Origin: Apostichopus japonicus
Taxonomy: Eukaryota > Echinodermata > Holothuroidea > Aspidochirotida > Stichopodidae
Assembly (NCBI RefSeq): GCF_037975245.1
Contig: NC_092562.1
Location: forward strand, 23,615,554-23,679,553
Direction: 5' to 3'
DNA: 64,000 nucleotides
In this document: positions 26,601-40,712 of the stretch, piece after piece
How the letters are laid out: each line of letters opens with the position of its first letter
Numbering within the stretch: the first letter of the stretch is position 1
Made by a program: the position numbers and the translations under genes
The notes under the pieces: model-generated
Told to the model about the DNA's origin: nothing
Databases searched by the model: none
What the model saw: the letters and a program-made list of their open reading frames with translations, nothing else

Positions 26601-29600
26601 AAATGGTAATGAACTGTTGAAAACGTTTCACAGATACAGTAGGATATGGGAATTTGATATGTTCACTGCTGTTTTGCAAATTTCACAAGAATCTTACTTC
26701 ATTTGAAACCAATAATGAAAACATTGTGTAAAATTTTAATAAAATTGCATTTTATAACCTAGAATTGAACATGAAGAGTTTGTATGTAATAGAATTTCGG
26801 TTTATTCCCAAAAACTGGTGCTCCTTCATTTAAGGGTTCTGAATAGCCAGTTTGAAAAGGAATAAATTGTCTAGTGCTATTGTGGCCTCGTGCCTGTGAG
26901 ACGATAAGTTAAATTTCATATGTTTTGAAAGATGTTTGCTGTCCTCTTATAATCGTTTTTGCAAAGATTTCAGAATTTCTTCTCAAACAAAGATTTACAA
27001 TGTGTAAAAGAATGGCTTGATATGGGCATATATTCTGTAGGGAAGTAACAACTAGTGGAGGTTTGGTACATTATTTTGCAGTGAAGGCAGTGTAAGGAGA
27101 AATTGGAGAATCCAAAGCAGGTCTGGAGTAATATCATTATACTCTGCATAGTAGAGTCAAGATTCCAGTCTTATCTTGGACATGATTTGATACAAATAGA
27201 TAGGTGCTTGCAGTTATCATGCATGATTATGATAATTGTGTGACATATTTCACTTAATTTTATTGTCTCTTCTTTTAGTGTTTACATTTTCAGTATATTG
27301 CACAGAAAGATCATTTTATTAGGGATATTTAGAGACCATGACCTGTATTTCTAGCTATATAGCAAGTAAAGTTAGATTACTTTTGTCTTGGATTCTGTTA
27401 CAGCAAAGAACAGAGATTAAATTGGCATTGTCAATTGCAGTGAGTGAAGTTCAGTTGGTGAATAGATTTTTTGCTGTGCGAGCCATTTTATATTGAGTGA
27501 TTTCAAAGAATTTGTTGTGAAGACCTGATAACTTGTATACATGCACTATAAAGCAATCCATATCTGCACTTGTATTGATGGTTGCTAAGGCAACTTAGTG
27601 AATTTGACCATCTATATGTCTGTAATTGTTACAGGATCTGGACTCAGACTGATCCTTTCTTTCTTTCATTCAACTCAGTTGCTGTTCATCAATCAAAATA
27701 AAAGAACAATTTTATGACAAGAAACCACAAACTTTACTATAGGCTTTCTCTTTTCTTTCTTAATTCTGAAATCAATGACATGGAACATGGAAACAGTACT
27801 GTCTCGGAAATTCATGTTCCTAAGCTGCTATGGGAGAGTTTAGCACACATGAAAGTGTATTTATGATGATACCTGCTTTGCAGCATTTGCCATACAATGA
27901 AAGACTTTCTGCTCTAAATCTCACAACATTATCCACCAGAAGACTAAGAGGAGATTTAATTGAAGCTTTTAAAATTATGAAAGGTTTCGTAAAAGCTAGC
28001 CCTCAATTATGGTTTGAATTTAGCGACATCTCTTTTACTAGAGGCCATTCAATGAAACTGTGCGCAAAATATTCAAAATTGAATGTACGCAGACATTTTT
28101 TTTCGGTCAGGGTTGTATCCGAATGGAATGCCCTTCCACAGTCTGCCATTGATGCTACCAGTATTAATCAGTTCAAGGGACTTTTGGACAGACATTTGCA
28201 TTGTAGGGGAGTTACAAGAGCTGTGCTCTCTCTCCCTTCTTCAACCCACACTACATCTGTCTAGTGATGAGGTGTGGGATACAGGTGAATACAGGTGAAT
28301 TTATGTTTATTATTTATCCGTCCATCCGACCGCCTGTCAGCAGTCCGTCATCATCATCGTCATTCTCATTATTTTTTAATAAGTGGGGGGTGGGTTGGAG
28401 TTTCGGCTGGGCAGGCAGAGTTTTAACTTTCCTAACATCAAACTTTACCCTCTATTGTACTTTTTGCACATATTTACTTGTATAGTTATCACATAATTTT
28501 ATATCCTCAGTACAAAAGATTTATAGAGAGTTTGCAAACCATCAACTTAATTTAGTTTATAATTAACAATGATGACATCTACAGTGTGACTCTTGGAGTC
28601 TATATGCGTTTCTTTACACTGTTGTAGCAGATAAATGTCAGCCGTCAATATGTTAATACCAACTACTACTGTATAATCATAACCTTTGGATTCATGATGG
28701 GGTATGTGGGTGTGCGTTTGTGACGCCCAGCTTTTAAAAACGATATCTGAAGAAGGGATGGTTGGACCATATTTCATATTTGGTGTGTAGAAGGACCACA
28801 TTGAGTGCAAGAAGCCTATTGTTTAATGTGGAGGTCAGAGGTCATTTGCGGTCACCATGGGTCACATTTTGAAAACCTTGTAAACACGATATCTCAAGAA
28901 GGGAAACTTGGGCAGACCACATATTTGGTGTGTAGAAGTACCACATTAAGTCAAGAATCTTTGTTGTTTTTGGTGGAGGTCAAAGGTCATTTGAAGTTGA
29001 CAAATGCCAAATATTTACTTCCCTCCCCTCTTACCTGTCTCTGTACACTAACGCACCTTCCTAAACATAATATTGTAAAGGAAGCTTGGACAGATCGCAT
29101 ATTTGGTATGTACTTTTACTCACATTGAGTGCAAGTAGCCTAGTGTTGTGGGCGGAGGTCGATGGTAGTTTAAATTCACCAGGGGTTAAATTGTGAAAAC
29201 CATGTTTTACACAATATTTCAACAAGGACGGATGTCATATTTAGTACGTTTATGTATCAAATTTAGTACAAGAAGCCTGTTGTTGAGGTCCATGGTCATT
29301 TCAGGAATTCCTGTGTCATTGAGAATATATTATTTGTCAGATCACACTGCTTTTCACTGTATTACGAAGATGAAGTATGTTGTACACCCTCTCTATACAT
29401 AACGTCAGATTCCTGAAGAAAACTGCTCATGTTACATTATCGAAACCACAATGCTATTTTGCATTCTGGTTAATACTTTCAGATCTTGTTTAGAAATATT
29501 TACCTGCAGATAAAGATCGATTTCATGTTTACATGACAGGGAAATGAATATATTATTTATCCATAGTTCCTGATGTTTGTCCAGAAGGTTACTATGGTAA

Positions 29601-32600
29601 CCAATGTACAGATAAATGTCTGTGTCTTGATGGCGCTGTTTGTGATAAGCTTTCAGGAAGATGTGAGGGTACCAGCTGTGCTCCAGGTTCAGTGTTGGAT
29701 CCAAATGGCCAGTCCTGTCTAGGTAATTTCTTAGTGCAATATTCTATACTCTTGAATTCCATGAGAATTCATCTTTAGAACCCAAACAGAGTGCAGGATC
29801 GAGTTAAACCTGGAATTTAGGACGAAAAAATATTACTTCACTAATTATTTGTCTTAAATTGTAAGTCAGTAATGAAATAATGAATGATGGCGCCCATACA
29901 AATTTATATTGAAAACAATCAGCTAGCATAATTGCAGCACAAAATATGACTGACTTTTTAAGATAAATTACTGAGTCATAGGTCAGGAAATATTCAATTA
30001 GTGTTAACATGTTTCTTTCTCTACATATTTGGGATGTTCACTTTCATACAGAGGCCATTTAGCATTCTTACTGGATGTCTTCAAGATGCAGTCAGCAGAT
30101 AAAGCACCAGAAACTTTCCTAAAAAGACATTTATTAATTAGCCCTGTCTCTCATGTATCATATTGTCTATATTAAACTATATAGCATCTGTCAGGTTCCA
30201 AATTTAACTGTTTGTACCTTTAAAATGAAAATATTTATATTAATTAGTGTGAATAATAATAATAACCAATGTGTTTACTTTAACATAAATTGGAGGTCAA
30301 ACTTGTTACAAATGATTGCCTTAAAGTTGGATTTATGCAAAGATTTTTGCAAATGTTAGGCAACAAGAAGCAACATCAGGTGGTTCCCAAAATACCTCAA
30401 CTGATCAGTTTTATTAGAATTTAATACTTCATACCATGTGGTGGGGAATGAGATATAAATGGTTGTGAGTTGTCTGGACTAATCTGAACAGGCAAGTAGC
30501 ATTCAAACACAGGGATGCCATAGTACCAATCACTTATCTTCTGTTTGTAGCATGCCTGCTTAGATTTAAGCCAATTAAGCTGTTATAGTAGCTTCCTTTC
30601 ACCTCATATAAATGACAAAGTAACCATACAGACACTTTCTACCTTAGTATTGCCACCTCTTATTTCAGAATGTCCATCTGGCTTCTTTGGTGATAGCTGC
30701 ACAGAGGAGTGTCACTGTGACTCTGATGCATGTGATAGAGTTACAGGAGAATGTGTTGGATGCTGCAAGAATCAGTGGGTTGATCTACCTCCATCCAGAT
30801 GTCAAGAAGGTAATTTGTTGATGGTGTGTAGCATCTTGAAGAACACCATACCTTATGGATGAATTTCCCCATGCAGTGGTGCATTGGCTAGTATTTGATA
30901 AATTAATATTCCACAATCCCCCCCAAGGCAATGAGTAGGCATTAAATGTATTGTACAGACTGCCAACTGGTGAAAGTCCTGTACAGTAATTTGAATTGTG
31001 AATCATATATACTAACAAATACCAGTTTTTACTTCGGTCACATTTTTACCTCAGAAGGAAATGAAGGCAATGAAATAGTTATGGTAGCAACTGATCATCC
31101 ATTTCATTTACTTTACAGATATTAATACAATATTTGTTTATTGAATATTGTTTTTTTAATTTATACAGCCTTATTCTCTTTACATTACAGGAATTATTAA
31201 TGTTACTGGCAATAAACCCTCATACAAATTAAAGCATGTAAACTACATGTAAATTGCATGTAAATTGTATGTATCTTGTATGAAAAGGCTAAAACATGCA
31301 ATTTGCATGCATGTACATGCTCTACACATGCTGTTTTCATACAATTTACATGCATGCATCCAGGAAGCATGTATTTATGCATGCATGTATTTGAATACAT
31401 GCGTGTAAACCTTACACTAAGCATGTATCTCAGCAATATAAGTGTCCATTGGGCATGTAACTTGGTGTATGCATGCATGTAACCAAACTGTCAAACATGT
31501 AGTTGGACTTAGTTGTTTTATGAATGCTTGTGAAGCATGTATTTTGGACTTTGTCAAATTCATAGTGCATGTATTCAAATTTACAGTGCATGTATTTTGG
31601 ACTTTGATCAATTTACAATTGCACACATGCAATTAGTCAATTTGGATGTAATTTTATGGTATACTGTACATAGGATGATTATATCATATTTTATCACAAT
31701 AAGTTTTGGTAGGAATGAAGAGTTTGATTATTTTTCTTTTCCAGATGAGCTCTTGACATCTTAAGATGCAAACAAGCATTCATTTTTTCGAATTTCAGCT
31801 AGCTGGTTGTTTAAAGTAACCTCATGCATTGGTGATATATGTTATTAAATGGAGCACCCTGAAAGATAAAGCATTGATTTGGTAATCTCCCATGAGTTAT
31901 AAGGAAATGCCATTGTGTATTTAGCTTCTGTACATGCTTCATACTGTGCCTTGATTCCAACTTTACATACTGTGATGACAAATTTAAAAACTTTATAAAA
32001 ACTACAGGATGATGCGGTATGACTTTTTGAAGTTTATATTTGGTATTGCCTGCACTCTCAAAATAATTATTTTACCACTTATACATTCACTAATGCATTA
32101 CTACAATAAGTTGGTGAAAGTAAAGTGGACTAGTACTCTATGTTACACCCCTGGTAGTCAAATTGGGGTCACAACCCTTGTTATGGTCACCAAATGTTTT
32201 TGGGGTGGCCAAATGTAAACAGTCAATTGGTAAAATGTCAGCCAGTGTTTTTAGTTTACTAGGAATTCAAAACGCGCGTTCCAGGGACGCATCTGCCCGA
32301 AAAAGTTTGCATTCCGCAGATAAAAACTTATGTCCCCCAAGACAAACCTGTGTTAACAGCACAAGCCAAGCTATGACCTTTACGTTCTTTTGAAGTCAAG
32401 TATAACATCCCTAGATCACAATTGCTTGCACTTTGGGACTAAATAGTATGGTTGAGGCCTATATATACACACAAACGAATTAAAAAGATAAAATTAGTTG
32501 CAGTACATTTCAAGAAAATATACAAATTTGAATATTCACCAGAGCTGATGTTTTCCTCCTGTTCTGGTAGACTTAGCCTCAGCTAAGTGTAACATGCACA

Positions 32601-35600
32601 GTACGACTTCCTTGAGTACTGTAGACAAAGAAAAAACTACATTTGGCATTACTTTACATCGTGACTAACACAAAAAAGTCTTTGGATTGTTCTTTGCAAA
32701 ACAACTTCTGTCATCCACCCCTACCCCCCCCCCAAGAAAAAAAAATAGAACGACAACCTAAGTGTAATTGTTCTCCCTTCTGAGCACTGAACACGAGCCC
32801 TTTAATCTAATTATTCAGGTAACTCTTGCGCCGTAGAATAAAGCGGTAAAGGTTTGACAAATTTCCAAAGAGATACGCAATGCCCTCTTGAGTCAAAAGT
32901 GAACGACAGCCATTAAGACAGAAAGAAAGATGAGAGGCTTACCACAGCAATTTACAACAAATACTTTTTCAAATTGATTTTACCACTGTACAATGAAGAA
33001 TAACATTCAGATTACTATGAAATTCCTTACATATAGGAAATGCTTGTTGAAATTATTGTTTCACAACAAAAAGGTCATGACCTAACCTTATGGATTTTGT
33101 GTACAAAAATATTGCAGCTTATAAATAGAATATAAACGATTGGTGTCTTTATACAGTAAAAAAAACCCACAAACAGCTCATTCACTTGAGCCTAAAATGA
33201 CTGACTCTTCTAACTCATTGGGGTTAATTACATTCAAAATTTTGCAATTTTATGATAGGCAAATATTAAAAAGGTGGTACATGTAAACAAAAGTCTAGTA
33301 TACTAGGGCTGTAACAGTTAAACGGTTAACCGGTTAACCGACCGAACGGCCGGATAAACGTCCGCCGTACATCGTATAAGTTTAACCGTTTTTGTAATGC
33401 CAATTACGCAGTCGCAACGGCGCGTCTTCACATCACTTTATTCCCGAAATAGACCGCAACATTTGCTTGCCGAAAATCACGTAACAATTGCAAACTTTAT
33501 CACGCATCCATACAAAAGATTTTCAAGATTGGCGGTATGATTGAAGGGATTACCAAGCGCTATGCGACCCGTGAAGCGCCTGTTGTTACCCCGTTCGACA
33601 ACGTGGCGAGTCTGCATCTAATCCTTTCAAATTTATATTGTATTTAAGCAGTAAACGTTTTCTTTATTATGATGTAATTTCAGTTCAGTGTTCCCTCTAA
33701 GGTGCGGGATTCCATTCAACAGACTCAGTAATCCAACAAAGAAAACATTTGTCTGCTGGAAATCCCCGCATCGTTTTCTTGCATTCGCGAAAAGTTTATA
33801 CTCAATGCACAACGTATACACTTGACTGTAAAAAAAAAACTGAAAATCAGTAGAGAAATAACCAATTGTGTACGAAAAGTAAGTTGGTACACCTTTCAAA
33901 TTTTACGAAAGATCGAGCAAAAAACTTTCGAAAAATTCATGCGAAACTGGCAAATCGTGCTAAATGCAACTAATGTCATGTAAACAAGGCTCTAGTACAC
34001 CCAATTATGAATAAAACGTAAGAACACATCTGGTGTTAAGTGGCGAAAAAGTATTTTCTAGAATTTCAAAAATTACGGAGAACATAATATCCTACCATAG
34101 TTTAGTGTATAGCAAATAGCCTAACCACCTCGTCGGTTACGGATCTCACGTAACTACAAAAACACAACTAATTGTAGGCCTATATTGCGAAGTTAACGTT
34201 TTCTACAAGAACATGGAAACAATATTAAGCATTTAGTTAATTAAGTCAAGTGGCCTTAAACATGTGATTACAAGGTTTACTTTCATGTATCATGTGGAAT
34301 AGATTGTCTTGTTCATGCGGAGGAGTCAGTTGCCTGTTTTACTTACCTAGCTGTTACGGGGATCATATTTTACCTACTTTTCTTAAACGTCTAAGATAAT
34401 CATGTCATGTCATGTCATTTCAAAATTTTCATCAGTTTCGTGACAATTTAAATTAAAAAAGTTGTCAGTATTTTGCGTCCACAGCTGCGAATATTTTATC
34501 GCCAGACGCGCCAAATTTTCCGGGGCGTTAACCCCTGGACCCCCACAAGGGGATCCCCCACATGACCCCACCGGGGGACCACCCCACGCCATTATGCTAC
34601 GCGTGCTAATTGTGTTTGCTGCGCGAACTCCGGCGGGAAATCGACAGGGTGTTCGCAGGAAATTTTACAATGTTATCCACACTTCCCCCCAACCCTCTGC
34701 CTACCCCGCCACAAATTGCACAAATTCAATATATCTGTGACCCATTGTTGTACTTGTAATTGCGTAGGCCTAGCCCTACTACCGTACACTTCTGTAGTAA
34801 TCGCTTCCTAACAACCGACTTTCCTAACCTTGGCCTAGCTGGTGAAAGCCTTGTAGTCTAACACTCCATATGATCGCGAACTTCAATACACAATGCCAAT
34901 ATTAAGTAGGCCTAGTAATATTAGGCTTATAACTGCCATACAATGCCTGCGCTATTACAGTAGGGGCTACGCAATTAACGAAGAAATATTTGCTTCGAAT
35001 ATCTCTGTAACAGTTACCGATGAACTGAAAGAGAAACAAAAATCTGTTTAAAACTTCATGAAAACGCGCGATTCGTCTTTTTCAATGCAACGATCGTCAA
35101 AACTAAGCAAATACAACCAAATTCTTGACATACGCGTTACGAAAAAACGATACGTGCAGCGCTATTTTGAGAATGTACTTCCGCTTAAAAGTGGTGGCGC
35201 TCTTCCGGAATTATAATCTGAGCTATATAACTCTGATTTTCGGCTCTTATTTTGAGGCAACAACACGGGTTACGTTTAAACGTTAACCGTTCGGTTAATA
35301 GAAACGGTTAACCGGTTAGTGAATTAACCGGAATGACACAGCCCTATAGTATACCCATAGATATTGTTTTACATAGCCAGTGGTATTTTGAGAGAGTTGT
35401 CAGAGCTGGTAAATATTGGGTCTCCATGCAAGCAAAAAACCTTCGACTACCATACCATTTACTGTACTCATGTTTATACAGTACTTATATTATGCATCTC
35501 TTTGACTGGTGTGTACCGTTCAATGAACACAATTAGTATATATAAAAATTAAATAACTATCAATAGAGTTTGAAAATCAATTGTGAACAAGAATAAAAAT

Positions 35601-38600
35601 TTTCTGCATTGTACTTAATTCACAATTTTATTCACATAGTCATTTATATCTACAGTGTTCCTGTTGTGTTAATTTCTTTCTTTCTCCAAACAATACTGAT
35701 CAGAATCAGCTTTCCAATAAAAAGATTATGTTATACGTAACTTAAACAGGGCCCTCTGTTTCAATCACTTTTAATCAGATTGGGAACCTCAGCAATGTAA
35801 CTAATGTTCTTTGCATCAGTGAAATCTATGCACACACAAACAGCAACCAAAATCATACACAGAAATAAAATATCTTTGGTTGGGTGGTGCAACGTCAAGA
35901 TTAATATGTGTTAATTTATTGTTGGATACATCATCCTTCGTCAGAGAAATTGGCAGTTTTTTCCCACGTTACACACAAGCGCTACATACCTGCTACTGCA
36001 TAAACAAAACTTCTGCTTTACATCGTGACTCACAGCAAAGAAGTCTTTAGATTGTTCTTTGCCAAACAACTTGTTTTCCACCCCTACTCCTCCCCTCCCC
36101 CCAGGAAAAAAATAATAGAATGGCAACTTAAGTGTAATTGTTCTTCCTTCTGTCCTGAACACGAGCCCTTCAATCTAAGTATTCAGGTAACTCTTGCGGA
36201 GAGTGAAGTAAGAAAAGGTTCACTGTCTTACGAGAAATACGTGGAAAGTCCATTGTGATTGTGGTACACTCCGCACAATGACGTGTCAGAGTGACCTGTA
36301 CGTTCATGTGCTTTTTGCACCACGTTTCTGGTCAGTTCGAATCTGCTACTGTAACTTTGACATCAAATAATGTCTCTTTGGACTAAACGGGAACCACGGT
36401 ATTGTTTGTGTACTATTTACTACTAAAATACTGTAGACTAGTATGATCTAGCCCCCCAATTTTTTTTCCCGCCTACAGCTATGCATTTTAAGGGCGGTTC
36501 CATGCTCCTAACTTTAAAGAAGCTTAATTGTATACCCTGCACATGTAATTTTGGTGGACTAGGCTAGACTGTACTCTTTACTACAAAAATACTGTAGACT
36601 AGTATGATGTAGCCCCCAAATTTTTTTTTTTTGTTCGCCGTCAGCTATGCATTTGAAGGACAGTTCCATGCTCCTAACTTTAAAGAAGCTTAATTGTATA
36701 CCCTGCACATGTAATTTTGGTGGACTAGGCTACAGGGCTAAGCCTAGGTATGGACCAAGACAGTAATAGTAATACAAATAAGATATATTGTAGCCTAGGC
36801 CTATTCAAAATATTACCCTACTAATAAAAAGCACTAGGTTTTCTGTAGGCAGCCTATAGCCTTACCAATACCACAGGCTGTATACATTTTTGTTCATGGT
36901 GGGAAAAACATCCAGTTCCATCATAACTGAAGTAAAAAAAAGTCATTTTAACAACCTTTCAACTCCATTTCCTTCATTGATTCCTTCTGTTGGGAGTTGA
37001 GTGGTACCAACGTTAGTAGTATTCAGACTAGTCGTAGATCTAGTACTAGCTGGGCTACCGGCAACACTAACATGAGTAGGCCTAGTGTCACTATTATTGG
37101 GCCTAACGTAAGGCATCTCATCACCATTGTCTAAATCGTCTAACTGAGATGAGCTTAGTCGCCACCGTGTGGTTCGTGGCACACATTTAAACGGGTTGCT
37201 TGCCCTGAAATAGTCTCTTTATTTAGAAGGCATTGTAGGCCTCAATATTGATCGACAAAAGTTCCGGAATTTTCTTAGAGCATAGAAGTAACGTCGTCCG
37301 TACTTACTCTAAAAGTCTAAGGACAAGGTCTATACTGTACATATCGCGCGATATGCACACAGTAGCCTACAGTAGTAGGCCTAGTAGAAAGTTGAGTCTC
37401 GTGTATCCGACATGCTCAGTGATTAACCTCCGCCATGTATCACGATCTTGCGCAAGGTTTATTGCTTCTTCGAAATTGTTAATATTAACGTCCTTAAATT
37501 GCGACTTTATTTTTCCAAGCAAAGTACTGTAGTCACGGGCGTTCCTACTGGTTTAGTACAGTACAATATAATATTTTACGTTTAGTTGGTCGAAGTTAAG
37601 CTAACGTTGCTGTCGACAAAATGAATATGCATAATGACCGACCGTACCGCAGACGGCGTGCCCGGTACGTTTATTCATTATTTTTTTAATTTTGTATGGT
37701 CTTCTAAAGCGGAGAAAAACGATACCAAAAAAAAGAAACCCACAATTTCTAAATAAATTAATTTTAATTAATTACACCTGTCCTGTTTCACCCACGAAAC
37801 ACGAACCAAATAGATTCGTTTCGTGTTAAATGTATTACAGTTCACATTTACAAGGAACATTACTCGGGACTCTATCAATTTCGGCGGTAAAACTTATACA
37901 CTTTCAAAGATAGTTACAGTATATAGATATCGGAATACATCAGTGGCGTGTTGTCGGTATCATCTTTCTTCGGAAATTTGCTTGTATTTTGCTCAGTTTA
38001 GTGAACACCTCCTGTCGCGTTCACTCAAGTATCAAGGTTTATTGTTTCTGTCAACGGATCTAGTGTTTAAAGCAGTTCGGATTCATTATTTCCAGTGATT
38101 TAGTTGAGTGCATTTTTCGAATATCAACTTTTCGGTCATGTTGTAGTAGCCTATACTATAGCCTACCACTTGCATTATACCACTTGCATTGTACGTGGTT
38201 CAGTACGTTAGTCGTTTACCAGCAAGAGAAGAAGTGCAAATATGTTGGAAGCTTGCTGGGGACCGAAGAAGATGAGCTCAGGAGAGAGTTACAACGGTAT
38301 CAACGTATGCCCCAACCAAAATTACCATGTAAGTATTGTTTTTGCATGCTCTCATAATGTTTTAATTTTTTTTCTTTATTTTAATTGGCCTAGGCTAGGC
38401 CTACTTTGTTTTTTTTTACTTATCCTGAAAAGCTAAAAGACGTGCAATGTAAGATTAGAAGCTACATCATTCATTGGAAGGATCATGCATCACAGAAGGT
38501 CAAATTGATAATATATTGTTTCTGAAATTGTTTGGTCCAAATATGAACTGCAATTGCTCCATTGATATTGCGATGCATTAAGATAAACCTTCAATTTTGT

Positions 38601-40680
38601 TGTTCTGGTTACACGCATCATTTCAGCTGTGCCACCTCTTCTGTCTTACTATTGTTTTCTTTGATATATGGACATATTTTGACAGAATAAAGCTAGTTTT
38701 AACAAACATTTTCAATTTATGTCAAGAAGATTTCACAGAACCTTGGCTCTTTCCTTACAGCAGTCACTTGTGAGGAACTGCATTTCTTGAAACGCTTGAC
38801 AGGTGCATTGGAATGCCAACAAGCCTTCCTTGGCAACAAGAAACAGGTTAGATTTTTGTAGTATTTTTTTAGAGGCATTTTTTAAAGGAGGATAGGAAGG
38901 TAGTTGAGAGATATACAACTTTCTGTACAGTTTCCCTTCAAATCAGCAATAAATATGCATCCTGCAAAGATTTCCCAAAAAACTGCCTCATCAGTAGCAA
39001 TTTCAACCAGAAATTTCTTTAATCAGCAGAAAGAAACGCTTACCAGACAAAACGTCCCTTTACCAAAACGTCCCCGTACCAAAACGTCCCTGCTTTTGGT
39101 CAAAACGTCCCCGTTGGTCAAAACGACCCCGTCTATCACATTCATTCAGAGTTGTTAATATATATTAATTTTAAGTTACAATTTGGCTAAGTTACAATTT
39201 GGCTAAGTTATCGGCATGCAAGTTGGATTACAGGCGCTAAAATAAATCATGAAGGACTACAACGTTTAATTATATCTGGTATGAAAACAAAAAAATTTAT
39301 ACAAGAGGAATTAAAGAGGAATTAAAAACGAATTTGGATACGTTTACTATACAATACAGATATATATATATATCTATATAGGGAAAATTTTCCACAAAAC
39401 ATCCACACTTGCATTCCAACTGATTATAAAAGCGGGGATTTTTTGACTCACGGGGACGATTTGACTGCGGGGACGTTTTGGTAAAAAGCGGGGACGTTTT
39501 GGTCTTAAAAAAGCGTGGACGTTTTGGTAAAGGGACGTTTTGACTGGATACCAAAGAAACGGTTTGTGTTTGAAAGTCAACGTCCCAGTTTGAAGGAAAT
39601 TCAAATATAAACCACTGTACAGAGAGTAATGTAAAATATTGTTCATATTTAAACTTAAAGTAGTAGAGGTGTTGGGGAAGTGATGTTGATATACCATGTA
39701 AATTGTACTATCTTTGCTTTGTTTCTTTTTTTGCTTTTGTTTTTATATGCTGCAAGGGCTTGAATAAGAACAATTGATAGAACTCTTTGAATAATACTCC
39801 CTCATTTTAAGGGAAGAATGACACTCCACAGCCATGCATCCATCATCTTTCCTCTAGGCCTGAGGTTGCTTATAACTTTAATAAAAGTTGTTCATACTTT
39901 TTCTTACAGACAAGTTTTTCAGACCCAGAATTTTCATTTTTGGATGGCATTGCATTTGCACCATCAGAGACATCGGTTGATGAAGACAGTTTTGTCCAAG
40001 AATGCGAGAAAAGTGAAACTTGAGGTATGTCATATATAGTCATCCAATTATGCTGGCATTTTTGCCATTTGAAAAGGATTGTCCAGCCAAAAGTTATATC
40101 AAAGAGTACTATAATCTGAACATTCTGGTAAAACTTACATTCAAATCTAATGCTTCGTTCTCGAATATTGACATTTGAAGTTTTCAAATTTTGTACCAAG
40201 AATAGGCTTGAAGCATACAGGTGTGATATCATAGCCTAGGTGCACACTCAGGAATAAGTTTTTTGTTTACTTCACAAACAAATTTCTATGCCAAAATTTG
40301 AATCATTCATTATGTAAATGCATCACATGTATGCATTGGTATTTAATTCCCATTGGGCAAACAATCAAGTTTGCTTCGATTTCAATTTGGTAGGCCCAAT
40401 TCGACCAGGGTAGGATACATGACTAAGCTTCAGCTGAACTTATTCGTTTTAATACCCAAAGTACATACACAGGAAAAAATATCCTAGCAGTAAACCAAAT
40501 TCCGTTGTGAATATCCCAACTCCAAATCCATGTTTCTTGTTCAATCCTGGGCGAAATACTACCGTGACTCTGTGTTATTCCATAGAGTTAGGCCTAATTA
40601 GGCCAGTAACATCCACTACGTACACAATCAGAAAAGACATGCAGTCACTAACAAAATATAAAAACGTCCGATCACTATAG

Positions 40681-40712
<32 letters not shown>

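Noticed and set aside
31203-31764. Several Cys/His-rich frames on both strands
   Set aside because: They are by-products of the GCATG repeat (ATG CAT, TGC ATG codons).
38242-38436. ATG-started 64-codon frame
   Set aside because: It shares the exon with the phase-matched frame that continues across three introns; it runs into the intron without features.
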